A stretch of DNA of 64,000 bases from Mauremys mutica (lineage: Eukaryota; Chordata; Testudines; Geoemydidae). Positions 33,176 through 43,881 of the stretch are shown here, in pieces; positions within the stretch are counted from its first letter, which is position 1, and every line of letters starts with the position of its first letter. The position numbers and the translations under genes were made by a program. The stretch is from assembly GCF_020497125.1 (NCBI RefSeq), contig NC_059072.1, positions 277,246,045 through 277,310,044 of the forward strand. The letters are read 5' to 3'. The notes under the pieces were generated by a model. The model saw only the letters and a program-made list of their open reading frames with translations, had not been told where the DNA came from and did no database searches.

Positions 33176-34163
33176 GGTTCACTCTACTTCCCTGTAAGCC
33201 AACCGTCCTCCCTTCCCCCCTTTGATCTTTGCTTGCAGAGGCAATAAAGTCAGTGTTGTTTCAAATTCATGCATTTTTTATTACTTCATCACATAAATGG
33301 GGGGATAACTGCCAAGGTAGCCCGGGAGGGGTCGGGGAGGAGGAAAGCAACAGGTGGGGTTGTTGTAGGAGCACCCCCTAGAATGGCATGCAGCTCATCA
33401 TTTCTGCGGGATGTCTGGGGCTCTGACCCGGAGCGGCCATTTGTATCTGTGGCTCTTTAGCAGGCTTTCCTGATATTCTAGGCAACACTGAATCTCCATT
33501 AGACAAAACTTAAAGAAGAGAATGACCTGGGGGATCATTCCCATTTTTTCCAGGCGCCCCCGACTGACCTCACGGAGGCCAGCCAGGACCATCCATGTCT
33601 GCCTAAGCGCCCCCGACCTCACCGAAGCCGGCCAGGAGCACCCATGACAGCAGCAGATGGTACAGTATGACTGGTAACCATCTTTGCTAACTTGCAAAGG
33701 CAAGGAGCTGCTGCTGTGTAGTACTGTAGTACCAAGTCTGTCAGCAGCATCCAGTAGACATATGGTCACAGTGAAAAAGGTTGAACAGGTTCCATGCTTG
33801 CAGTGCTATGGCGTCTGCTCGGGCAATCCAGGAAAAAGGGCGCAAAATGATTATCTGCCTTTGCTTTCACAGAGGGAGGGTTGACAGACGACATTTACCC
33901 ATAACCACCCGTGACAAATTTTTGGCCCTATCAGGCATTGGGAGCTCAACCCAGAATTCCAATGGGCAGCGGAGACTGTGGGAACTGTGGGATAGCTGCC
34001 ACAGTGCACCGCTCCGAAAGTCGACGCTCGCCATGGTACTATGGAGGCACACCACCGAATTAATGTGCTTAGTGTGAACGCATGCACTCAACTTTAAACA
34101 ATCTGTTCCCAAAAATCGACTTCTGTAAAATCGGAGTAATTTCATAGTGTAGACATACCCTTA

Positions 34164-35188
34164 GACTGCCCCATAATTTCTGAAAGCGCATTTCTGGGTT
34201 TGACACTTCTAATGGGCCAGTTTTAATATCTAGATACTTAGGTACCAGATATGAAACCCTAGGAGTTTGGCCATTGAGTTCAATGGTGCCAGACTTTCAT
34301 TTCACATATATAAGACTGTTTGTGATAGAACAAAGTATTTTAGAGAGATTCCAGATTAGAGCCACAAGGTGGATGAGGTAATATATTTTATTGGACCAAC
34401 TTCTATTGGAGGGAGACAAACTTTCCAGAGCTCACACAGAGCTCTTCTTCAGAGATATAATTCAAGGAAAACCTTAAAAAAATACTTATAAAAATATCCC
34501 ATGATAATGAACCATAAATTGCCTAATAACAAGAAGTGAGGTCCAGATATTTAGCTGAAATAAATTAATGTAACCAACAGAATCAGTGTATTTATACCAG
34601 CTGCCACAACCCCTGGCTTGAAGTCGTTTCCATTATATACAGGGTTTACAGTTTGGGTCAATGGCTCACAGCACCCCCCACTACACAGTTTGTTTCACCA
34701 CTCCTGGAAATAACTATAAAGAATATTATTAGAGTTCATCTTTTCATTTTAGTATGTTTCCTTCCTCCTTTTACATTAAGATAACCCCATTTTCAAGATT
34801 TTCTCAGGGAGGAACAAAAGAAGCAAAGAATCTCCAATCGACTAGTATAAGAAATGCTCAATAATGGACTCAAAGGAAGGCATCTGAGGCAAGGGATGAA
34901 GCCCAGAAGCGAGAGAATATAAAAGTAATGTGTGGTCCTATCACCTCAGAGCAGTTACCCCATGCAAGATTTTGATCTTTTTCAAGACTACTCTATGCTT
35001 CAGTACTCTGGGTCAGATTTTTAAAAGATTTAGGCACATAACATGTGTCTGCCAAATGCATGCTCAATTTGTGTGTGAAATTGCATTTACAAATTGGATG
35101 CTGAGTTACACAAGTGGTCAACTCTGGCCATTTGTAAGTGTATTTCTGGAAATTGCTTGCAAAAATGAAGGGCTGAATGGTGCACATC
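34164..35188. other. No gene; one dispersed repeat at 34367-34462
   Basis: At 34367-34462 the sequence AGGTGGATGAGGTAATATAT, then TTGGACCAACTTCTATTGG, then CAGAGCTCTTCTTCAG is a known reptile and bird dispersed repeat that I cannot name. The rest is unrecognised. Confidence 0.6.
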
Positions 35189-35274
35189 TTTGCCTGTGAA
35201 AATGTGCATCTAATCTTTTTAAAAATCTGACTCTTAAATAGCAAATAAAACAACAAACACACATACAACAAATA
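35189..35274. repeat. 85-bp direct repeat, copy 1
   Basis: TTTGCCTGTGAAAATGTGCATC through CATACAACAAATA recurs at 36882-36965 in the same orientation with two substitutions and a 3-bp indel. It does not match any repeat I recognise. Confidence 0.9.
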
Positions 35275-35551
35275 TTTATTCAAGAGAGGAATCAGACTGG
35301 CAGAAAAAAGGTAAAAATTAATATATATATCTATCTCCATGAGGAAGTCTTACTTACACCTATTAATTAACATTTCTGGACAGTAATCTGTTTCTGCAGG
35401 TTCAGAATGTCAGTGTGAAATATACAATTATATGGATTCTTTAAATAAACATAACTAAAGTTGGAGTGCGCTTAGCAACAGTGCCCTAGTTTTCCTTACA
35501 GTACTCTCCTTTCCTAACAAAATGCTAGCAGTGCTACCAGAATAATAACTG

Positions 35552-35642
35552 GAAGCAGCAAAGAATCCTGTGGCACTTTATAGACTAACAGACGTTTTGC
35601 AGCATGAGCTTTCATGGGTGAATACCCACTTCTTCGGATGTA
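35552..35642 (-). repeat. Dispersed retro-repeat, copy 3
   Basis: It contains AGCAGCAAAGAATCCTGTGG, then GACTAACAGACGTTTTGCAG, then TGGGTGAATACCCACTTCTT. This is the same subfamily as 50026-50152, and its palindromic GGGTGAATACCC core corresponds to GAGCTACAGCTC in the copy at 25084. No TSD was found. Confidence 0.8.
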
Positions 35643-37634
35643 TATTAGTTCCTGAGACATTTCAATCTACAAGTCATTTGATATAGTATAAGTAATGAGA
35701 AGAGATTTGAAGGTTTGCATATAGTCAAAATTCACATAAACCTTTGGGTGAATGATTCAGAAAACTGGATATTAACAATCTTTGTGTGATTTTCACCACT
35801 TTCTGATATCAACTGGGCTGGAAATTGTATAAAAATAGCTTTTCTTTAGGTATTTTTGCTTCCAGAAATTTGTTAAATCTCAGCTAAACATTTGGGATTT
35901 GTTTCTATTTTGGTCAGAGTTACAGGTTGATTTTTTTTTTTTAAAATCCAAACTATTTTGCCCACCCCTAGTAATTAAGGAATGAGATGAATGACTAGCT
36001 AATCATCATCAAAAAGGGAAGAACAGATTGCCCACTGTTCTTTGGCATTAGGGATATTGCATGTCGTGCAAAGGCTGGCAAGCATCTGCTTAAAAATAAG
36101 AGCCTGGTTCTGTACATCAATTGTGCTATTCCTGAATCAGTCTCTTTCAATGACTGAATTTATTGTCAGGAAAGAGGGACTTTGGGAGACTGTCTAGAGA
36201 GAATCATAATTTCCTCTTCTGCAAAATTCTCTACCATACATTTAAGGTTGGGTAAGAGTAATAATGAAATCTATTAATACAGCACAATAAATGTAGCCTT
36301 AAACATTTCCCTTTCTCCCTGTATTAAAGCACAGACCTTTGCATTTTCATATACAGGAAAACATTTTCACATAATTTTTGTGTTTCGATAAAGTTTGTAT
36401 TGTGAAGATTATGTTTTCATACATTCAGGAAGCCATAGTTCTTAAATTATAGCAGAACTGGTTGAGAAAAAAATGGTAATTTCCTTCAATTTTTTTTTCT
36501 CCCCCAGGTATGTCCTTTTTATCACCAAAAAGTTTCAAATTTTGATTTTTGCAACCATATCTATACACTAGATTTAAAAACTATGTCTTAGGGCCTGATT
36601 TTGCAAAGGGATTCACATGTAAAAACTCATATTCTCACAAAGAAACCTTTGCAGGATTTGTGGCCTTCGATTGCATATTCCTTAGGACAGGGAATGTGAC
36701 TTTTTTTTTAAAAGGTGTAAAGTGTTATATAATAGTGTGTCTTTCTATACATTACTTTTTGTTTAAATTTAATACTATTACATTCAGGGGATTCTGGTTC
36801 TGCTGTATGAGCACCATTATTTGTTTTTTATTCATCTCGCAGCTATAACCAATCTTGAATGTACATACACAATATTAGTACTTTTGCCTGTGAAAATGTG
36901 CATCTAATCTTTTTAAAAATCTGTCTCTTAAAGAGCAAATAAAACAAACACACATACAACAAATAGTTATAATAAAATTAACAAATGCTGTTTAGTTCTA
37001 CATACTTTACAAAACTTGGTTTTGTTTATTTTAATATGCAACATTAGGAAAACATCTAATGTTTGTGTTTTTTTCACCTCAGATGGGGTGTTTTCTGGAG
37101 TCAGATGTTTCCACATTAAGTTGCCAGCTTTTCTGACCTTATAAGCCTGCCACTTCTTATCTTCATACTGAGAAATATCTATTAGCTCCAACAATGTGGG
37201 CCCCATTTTTGTTGCTAAATAATGCTTGAGGGCTATCCCTGTAAGGTGTCATCTTGTTTTCTATATTAAGCCATTAGTGTTCCATTTCCTCGCTTGGAGG
37301 CATTTCATACTGCTAGCAAATTGTTCTGTGAAACATTGCCTCTACATTTTTGTTGCTATGGTTTTTTTATCACCAGTTGTTTGTGAAGTGCAATTTAGCT
37401 ATATTTGGTGGGCTATTCAACTAGTTTTTGTGATTGACAGTTATACATTTCCTTGCACTACTCTGATCTTGTACTTTGCCATATTTACTCATATTTCTTT
37501 TGTATACTGAGATGGATTAAACCCAACAAATATACACATCCAATCCAAACAGAGGACTCAAGCAAAAATTTGTCCGGATCAATGATGACACAAACTTATG
37601 TTGGATCCTTCCACTGAGCTATTCTGATAGCAGA
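35643..37634. other. No gene recognised; contains direct repeat copy 2
   Basis: The second copy of the 85-bp direct repeat lies at 36882-36965. Short frames such as 36549-36848 (99 codons) and 37226-37510 (94 codons, hydrophobic) have no homolog I recognise and no initiation or splice context; chance is likely. Confidence 0.5.
36882..36965. repeat. 85-bp direct repeat, copy 2
   Basis: This is a near-identical direct copy of 35189-35274, 1.7 kb away, with ACAAAC replacing ACAACAAAC. The flanks differ immediately outside the repeat. Confidence 0.9.
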
Positions 37635-37639
37635 AGTTG

Positions 37640-37848
37640 TGTGGTGTTTAGATGCTGCTTGTATTATTAGAACTGGGAGCACTGGCTGTTTGGAGTCTGA
37701 AAGAACAGGAAACAGGAAGGGCGAGGAGGAGTTGAGGAGGCAGAGTGAAAGTTACAGAGGGTGCAGCTGCAGCTTGGTATAGAGGTCTCCACTGTAAAAA
37801 TAAAGTCCTGTTGAAGTTTGTTAGTACCTTGCCCAGTTTGATACAACA
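37640..37848 (+). repeat. 5' LTR of the Gypsy element (209 bp)
   Basis: It begins TGTGGTGTTTAGATGCTGCT and ends TTTGATACAACA. A polyadenylation signal AATAAA is at 37799-37804. It is unusually short for an LTR but matches the 3' LTR over its whole length. Confidence 0.95.
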
Positions 37849-37866
37849 TTTTGGCGATGAGGATGG
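37849..37866 (+). promoter_or_regulatory. Putative primer binding site
   Basis: TTTTGGCGATGAGGATGG follows the 5' LTR directly. TTGGCGACGAGGAT-like sequences at this place are known from Mag-type Gypsy elements as the tRNA primer site; the assignment here rests on position and that likeness. Confidence 0.6.
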
Positions 37867-38333
37867 ATCTTCTGCCTCTGAACCCATCTGCACCCTTTCT
37901 GCAAAGCCCAGGTGAGCCTCCAATTGCTTTTACTGTCTGGATCCACATGTTTGAGACTTATCTGCTTGCAATCAGTGCTACAGAGATTTCTGAAGTAAGA
38001 AAGCATGCTCTGCTAAGCCACTGCCTTGGAGCAGAAGGGCAGCATATATTTTATACTTTTCCCCTTGCAGATGATAAATATGAGACTGCACTCACTTCAT
38101 TAAAGAACTTTTTTGTGCCAAAAGTAAATGTAGTAGCTAATCGCTACAGATTTCGCCAGCGTGAGCGGAAACCATGGGAGACTATAATGCAGTATATTGC
38201 TTCCCTGAGGAGTCTGATTGTAACTTGTGACTTTGGGAATATGGCAGATGAGATGATTAGGGACCAGCTCATTGAGAAAACAACCATGCTTCATGTAAGA
38301 GAACGCTTACTTCTAGAACCACAACTTACATGA
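37857..38333 (+). pseudogene. Gypsy gag, capsid part
   Basis: The frame of about 158 codons starts at the ATG inside the primer-site region, almost immediately after the LTR. It contains LQSPGEPPIAFTVWIHMFET, then LAISATEISEVRKHALLSHC, then LKNFFVPKVNVVANRYRFRQ and RDQLIEKTTMLHVRERLLLE. This is the retrotransposon gag fold typical of Gypsy elements (a W-x(n)-FxxR...QxxxEtxxxYxxxLR pattern: here RFRQRERKPWETIMQYIASLR). A TGA ends the frame after EPQLT, and gag continues after a frame change. Confidence 0.88.
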
Positions 38334-38391
38334 GAAAAAAGCAATAACTATTGCTACTCAGATTGAGTCAGCTGCAGCTGAAGCTAAAATA

Positions 38392-39033
38392 ATGAGCAAA
38401 GATACAGGAGGAACAATCCACGCTGTGACTCCTTTGCAGAAAAGTTCACTATCTCTGCAGACAAACAATTGCAAGAGGAAAACTAATAAAAAGCCACCGA
38501 ATCAGCAAATGCAAAATACAGTAAAAGCATTCTTTCGCTGTGAATCCCCACAACATCTTGCAAGCTACACAGGATGTCCAGCAAAAGTAGCTCAGTGCAA
38601 TCATTGCAAAAAGACTAGGCATTTTGCTAAATTATGTCGCAGTAGCCAGTTCAATCAACAGGTGCATGCAGTTACAATACCAGATGTTACTGTGCTGAGT
38701 GTGGACAAAATCACTACTGCACATATTCCAGAACAGATAAAGTGCACTGTAAACGTTTCTGCCATACCCTCAGGCAAATCACACTCTGTTCAGCTAATGT
38801 TGGACACTGGCTCAGCAGTATCTATACTACCTGATTCCATCTATTTGCATTACTTTAAAAATGTGCCTCTTACTGAACCCAAACTTCAGCTGGTGTGCTA
38901 TTTGAAAAACCATATTCCAATACATGGCTGCCTGCCAGCAATAGTTACTTTTGGTGATTGCTGTGTAACTGCAGAGTTCTACATTGTCCACAAAGGCACT
39001 CCTATCCTTGGCAGAGATGTATTGGGTAGTTAA
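38392..39033 (+). pseudogene. Gypsy nucleocapsid and protease
   Basis: This 213-codon frame continues gag-pol. It has a degenerate first zinc knuckle (RCESPQHLASYTGCP), then an intact CX2CX4HX4C knuckle (CNHCKKTRHFAKLC, bases 38596-38637). About 70 residues later comes the aspartic protease active site, LMLDTGSAVSILP (DTGS at 38813-38824), and near the end GTPILGRDVLGS, the ILGxD protease flap/terminal motif. The frame closes at a TAA (39031-39033), and the RT follows in another frame, overlapping by about 50 bases. Confidence 0.9.
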
Positions 39034-39884
39034 TGGACGAATTGATCTTCCTCAGCAAAGCACTCTTGCGGTACACACACCAGTTTCAGCTGGGACCCAA
39101 CACCAGGTTGAGGAGAAATTCAGCTGTGCTTATGGGTTTCTGCATAAAGTTAAAATGCGGAATAATGTGATGCCTGTACAACAGAAATTACGGTGCTTAC
39201 CATTTTTAGTCAGGGAAGCTGTTTCAGAGGAACTTAGAAAACTTGTTCAAAAGGACATTATTGAAGAGATTAACTCCTCGGAATGGGTTTCACCTATAGT
39301 AGTGACGCAGAAGAAGAGTGGAGGCATTCGCCTTTGAGTGGACTTAAGGGAGCCAAATAAAGCTATTGGGATTAACAGCCATCCTCTTCCTCACATAGAA
39401 GAAGTATTTGCAGAACTCCATGGAGCAAAGAAGTTTTCTACTCTTGATTTGCAGAGCGCCTACCACCAGGTTATGTTGCATGAAGACAGCAGAGATCTCA
39501 CAGCATTTATTACACATGAGGGACTATTTCGTTTTAAACATGTTGCATTCGGTCTCGCATCAGGCACAAGTGCCTTCCAAAAAATGATACCATTGATTCT
39601 AAAGAATCAACATGGAGTGCTATTTGGATGATATTATTGTGTTTGGAAATACTACTGAAGAGCATGACAATAACCTGCAGTCTATACTAAACTGCATCAG
39701 CAAAGCAGGCCTCAAGATCAATAGGTCCAAATGCAAATTTAGACAAACTGAACTCTCCTTTTTGGGGCATACAATTTCACAGGCTGGACTAAAACCTGAT
39801 CCAGATCATATCCTGGCAATTTCAAATACTCCTCCTCCAACAGATTTGCAAACCTTACGTTCCTTCTTGGGTCTTATCTCCTGA
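38984..39884 (+). pseudogene. Gypsy reverse transcriptase, three broken frames
   Basis: Frame one (38984-39337) carries the RT entry: VSEELRKLVQKDIIEEINSS and WVSPIVVTQKKSGGIRL, ending at TGA. Frame two (39338-39631) carries VDLREPNKAI, then FSTLDLQSAYHQVMLHED (first catalytic Asp), then TAFITHEGLFRFKHVAFGLA. Frame three (39612-39884) carries the catalytic YLDD box (39621-39632) and FRQTELSFLGHTISQAGLKP, ending in LRSFLGLIS at a TGA. All catalytic aspartates are retained. The breaks are single-base changes or shifts, so the copy is recently dead rather than ancient. Confidence 0.9.
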
Positions 39885-39992
39885 TATGCAAAATTCATTC
39901 CCAATTATGCTTCTGTCATTGAACCATTACAAGAATTACTACAGAGAAGTTCAATGTCAGTGTGGACAACGGATGCACAAGCTAGTTTCTAA

Positions 39993-40199
39993 ATGGTGAA
40001 AGACTTGATTGTACATAGTCCAGTTCTTGCACTATTCAGACCCGCATTGTTCACAGTTGTAACTACTGATGCTTCTGATTATGGACTTGGGGCTGTCCTC
40101 ACACAACTTCATGAGGACAGCACAGAGAGGACTGTTGCATTTGCTTCAAGGACACTGAGTAATGCTGAGAGAAAATATTCTACAGTGTTTTCAGTGTAA
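39993..40199 (+). pseudogene. Gypsy RNase H, N-terminal part only
   Basis: The 68-codon frame contains FTVVTTDASDYGLGAVLTQL and TVAFASRTLSNAERKYSTV, the start of the RNase H domain with the first catalytic aspartate in TDAS. It then leaves homology after FSV and meets a TAA. The remaining RNase H, the connection and the whole integrase are absent, and the 3' LTR follows 100 bp later. Confidence 0.88.
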
Positions 40200-40285
40200 T
40201 ATTTTTGCCAATAGTATAGTGTCTTGTTTCATATTTGTTCCTGTGGTTAGAACAACAATGTTTATTTTATTTGGGAAAGTTTCTT

Positions 40286-40299
40286 AAGAGAGGAGGGAA
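40286..40299 (+). promoter_or_regulatory. Polypurine tract
   Basis: AAGAGAGGAGGGAA lies directly upstream of the 3' LTR. A purine run at this place primes plus-strand DNA synthesis in LTR elements. Confidence 0.85.
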
Positions 40300-40509
40300 T
40301 GTGGTGTTTAGATGCTGCTTGTATTATTAGAACTGGGAGCACTGGCTGTTGGGAGTGTGAAAGGACAGGAAACCGGAAGGAAGGCGGAGGAGTTGAGGAG
40401 GCTGAGTTAGAGTTACAGAGGGTGCAGCTGCAGCTTGGTAAAGAGGTCTCCATTGTAAAAATAAAGTCCTGTTGAAGACTGTTAGTACCTTGCCTGGTTT
40501 GATATAACA
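40300..40509 (+). repeat. 3' LTR of the Gypsy element (210 bp)
   Basis: By eye it differs from the 5' LTR at about 17 of 209 positions, roughly 8%, counting a small indel cluster near the GGAAGG repeat. AATAAA is at 40460-40465. Confidence 0.95.
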
Positions 40510-40514
40510 AGTTG

Positions 40515-42759
40515 GAACCTTGCATAAATCTGTTGAGCAAATGTTGTTGACTCACTGTGTCATGTGAAGTTCATTTACTTCACAAGGACATAGGAGAAGA
40601 AGACATAACTTATCAGGAGCAGAAACAAGAAAGTCCTGCAGGAAACTCTTGGCATAAATAGGTTTAAGGGAAGAGTTTAGGCTGATGTTGATGAGGTTAT
40701 GAGGTGGTTTTTCTTTTTCAGTCACCATTAAAGCAAACTTTGAGAAGGTGGATACCTATGGGCAGAATTTGCTGAATGGTCTCACTTTAACACTTTTAGT
40801 ATAATAATTTATCAATTGTATTTTGAAAAATCAGATCTAAGGGCTCACTCCTAATATCCTAGGGGGTTGGGGACTTAGCAGTAGCAGCTGACCATAATAA
40901 TGAGTAAATGAAGTACATGCCAACGTATTATGCCTTTGCATTCATCCTTTGAGTTTCAGGAAATAAGTCTGTTCCCCTCCTTCCATTTTATTGCTTATTG
41001 ACTTGTCAGATTTGGCAATTTATTTAATTAAACCACAGCTTCTGCATATTTTATTGTTGGACTCTACAAGGTTATAGTTTATTGCTGAGATGATGTGCTT
41101 ACTCTGAGAAAGATTCAACTTTATTACTCATTGTCAGTGATTGTATAAATGGGAAGTTTGGTGTGGGATGCGGCGAATAGCAATTTTCTTTATTCAAATG
41201 AATACCAACTAATGCATGCAATATTTGTCAAACAGCAATGTGAATAATTATTGACCTTATGAGACCTCCAAAGCAGAAAATATTTTTTTTTGCAGATGGA
41301 TACACTTGTGCTTCCACAAATAAACAGTCACTGGACTAAGAACTTGTATTGATGGTCTGCACATATAGACTCTAGAGTCTAGACTTTGCTATACAAATTT
41401 AAAAAATGGACTTTTGTTAAATTAAAAGGTAACTTTCAACGCCCCCCCCCACTCCCCCAGTTACAAATAAAAACTTTTTTCAAAAGTTAACATTGTGTGA
41501 AGTATGTCATCTTCCTGGGTAGGCAGACAGCCTGAAATGCTGGCTGAGGGGTATGAACTTCTGCCTGACATTTATCTCATTGGCATGTTAGCTCAAAAGC
41601 CAATCACTTTTTAAATGCAAGCATTAACTATTTTTTTGCTTGTTCCGAGTTTACTGAATTTGATTCATCCAGCAAATCTAATGGAGTTGCTTTAGTCTGC
41701 ATATTTTTCATGAACCAAAACTTAATGGATTCAAACAGCCACCCCAAAATGTTTCTTAGCAGGAGCAGTTTCTAATTCCTTTAACACTGTTTTTTTTACC
41801 TCCCCCATTAGTGAAGACTGAAGTGTAAGAGCTGGAGTGCACAGTGAATGCTGCAGCTGATGAAGTGGGAATTTTAGTTTCAAGCTCATTATCACTGATA
41901 CAGACTGAATTGTGAAGACAGAGAGATTGTGCCCCTTCCCCCAGTCCTATGACAAATATTGAGATGATTTTAAGTATATTTTTAACTGTAGGCAGAAATG
42001 GTAACACAGCTGGGATGCAAGCCAAGTTATTAAAATGGCCAGTGAGTTTCCAACAGCTTGCAGTTATGTCAGCAGACCACTGAGCATCCATCAAAAAACT
42101 CATGTAGTAGTAGCAGCCAGCTAGAGTCCTTGTTAGAGCAGGGAAGGACAGAATGAATATTTTAGTGAATTTCTCAGGCACGGGGCCATTTTAATTAGAA
42201 ATAGTCATTCCAGAAAAGTTATGGTCATGCTTGATCTACAGGTACTTCAATACACTACTGGCATTTTGTTTTACTATGCAGACTATCAGCGACCAGGACA
42301 TGGAGAGTCTTACCTACTGCTACGAGCGAGATTATCTGGAGTGAGGCAGGACAGGGGCAGGGCTGGGAACAGGCACAGAAGCTATCACACCCATGAGCAA
42401 ATGCCAATCTGGTGTTGCTGCCAGGCTTCAGAGCTGGTCTACTAACGCTTCCTACCAATTAGGTGATGTAGCCAATCAGGAAGCTTACTACAGGCCAGCT
42501 GTGCTTGTTACGTTGTCTGGAGCCTGCACCATTAAGTACTTTTTAAAGGCTAATTTCTGTCATGCTGCATGTAGTAGAGTCAACTGACTTTATATAAATT
42601 GCCCATTGTTGTTGTTCCTCTTCCACTAGCCTGTCTACTTGTTTAATTGTCCTTCATTGGTGAGCACCTCAGAGCAGGGCTCATCCCTCCTTATATTTCT
42701 TGGAATCACATAGTATATTGTGGCCACTACTACAAGCAAATATTAAATAATGAGAATAG
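40515..42759. other. No gene recognised
   Basis: The 141-codon minus-strand frame at 41756-42181 has a hydrophobic middle but no motif I know. A poly-C run is at about 41442-41451. The GC-richer part at 42280-42540 may be unidentified repeat debris. Confidence 0.5.
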
Positions 42760-42764
42760 GTATT

Positions 42765-43876
42765 TGTGACATTCCCCAGGGTGTAAGCTGAAGTGCTGAA
42801 TACCCTTAGTTTTCCAGCTTGGGATATCTTTTTGCACTGTTCCGCTACTGAACAAACCTCTCCAGGCCCTGATCTCTCTCAGCCGCCAGCATGTAAAGTC
42901 ACTCCCAGCTGAGTACATGAATGTTATGCCTAGCCATTTGTGAATAGATACAGGGTGACACTGGCATATCCCTCAGCCCCAGCCTTGCCACCTAGAAATG
43001 TGTTTTTTGTACCATTGAGTAGTCAACTGGACTATAAGCTCATAAATTAGTTTGTCATTCCAGCAAAGGGTAATTTATATGCCCCAGCCCAGTTGACCTG
43101 AGTAGAGATTTCCCAAACATGTCAATCAAATATATTGGTTTAGATAAAACAGTAAACAAAGTTTATTAATTTGAGAAAGATAGATTTTAAGTGATTATAA
43201 GTGATAAGGTATATAAGTCAGAGTTGGTTACAAAAGAAATAAAAAGATAAACACACAAGCTTTTTCCTAAACTTTACCAAAGCTAATAAGCAAAAAGGTT
43301 TCTTACACCCAAAAGCTTTCCACAGTCTGTACTGGCTGGAAATTCTCCAGGGCAGGACAACTCCACCTAGTTCAATGATGCACCTTTGTCTTTCAAGTGA
43401 TCTTCCTGCCATGAGTAGAAATGGGGGAGGCGAGATGATGAGGAGGTCACTGTCTCTGCCTTTTATAATCTGGCCCTTTGTACTGGAAAAGTCTTTGCTG
43501 GGTCATGGGATCAGGCATTTCCATGGTGTACATCAGTTACCAATCGTCCTTCAGGTGACTTGTAAATTTATTGCTTACAATTTCACTGCTGGTGAATTTC
43601 CAATTAAGCAGGTAATGGCCATTTAGCTCCTAGCTGATGTGCCAATGTGCCTTTGTCTTTGAGAAAATGGTCTGAGGATATTACCCAAAACTACAGCATA
43701 TTGAAGTAACAATCATAAGTAAAATCTCATAGCTCCATATACAATGTTGATACACACATTTTAATAGGACAATGATGTTCATTAGATTATGCATTTTCAA
43801 ATGATGCCTCACAAGACCTATTTTTACAAAGATATGACCATATAAAAATGGTGAATGTGGGGTACAGGGTGTTACA
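42765..43876 (-). mobile_element. Solo LTR, family C, copy 1 (1112 bp)
   Basis: On the plus strand it runs from TGTGACATTCCCCAGGG to GGGTGTTACA, so read in its own (minus) direction it starts TGTAACACCCTG and ends GGGAATGTCACA. The flanking 5-mers are GTATT (42760-42764) and GTACT (43877-43881), a TSD with one mismatch. The reversed polyadenylation region lies at about 43155-43175. No coding sequence is present. Related copies are at about 44700-45836 and 62647-63571. Confidence 0.85.
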
Positions 43877-43881
43877 GTACT

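Larger units (their letters stand above)
31248..34160. mobile_element. Composite PIF/Harbinger block
   Basis: 31248-32531 is Harbinger sequence on the minus strand, including the transposase. From about 32532 onward the orientation flips: plus-strand subterminal sequence (GTAGCTATCCCACAGTTCC, then TTGTCGCGGGTGGTTCTGGG), a transposase scrap (33109-33175), an AATAAA at 33243 and a genuine right terminus, AGTGTAGACATACCC, ending at 34160 before TTA (34161-34163). No matching left terminus is visible. The block therefore looks like two Harbinger copies joined head to head, or one copy rearranged, and cut on the left by an LTR. Confidence 0.75.
37640..40509 (+). mobile_element. Ty3/Gypsy LTR retrotransposon, internally deleted
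   Basis: A complete terminal structure is present: 5' LTR 37640-37848, 3' LTR 40300-40509, both TGTGGTGTTTAG...AACA, and identical 5-bp TSDs AGTTG at 37635-37639 and 40510-40514. The interior holds gag with zinc knuckle, an aspartic protease, reverse transcriptase and the beginning of RNase H. RNase H then breaks off at about 40198 and only about 100 bp separate it from the 3' LTR, so integrase is missing. Total length is 2.87 kb where related elements are around 5 kb. Frameshifts and stops interrupt every domain. Confidence 0.95.

Noticed and set aside
35189..36965. LTR pair of a complete small retrotransposon
   Set aside because: The 85-bp repeats lack TG...CA ends, no primer site or polypurine tract is adjacent, and the enclosed DNA has no gag or pol. 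Reported only as a direct repeat.
37640..40509. Endogenous retrovirus with env
   Set aside because: The 100 bp between RNase H and the 3' LTR leave no room for env, and gag, protease and RT resemble Gypsy rather than retroviruses.
41756..42181. 141-codon minus-strand frame with a hydrophobic middle
   Set aside because: I recognise no family and no supporting signals; a frame of this length is expected by chance in 64 kb.
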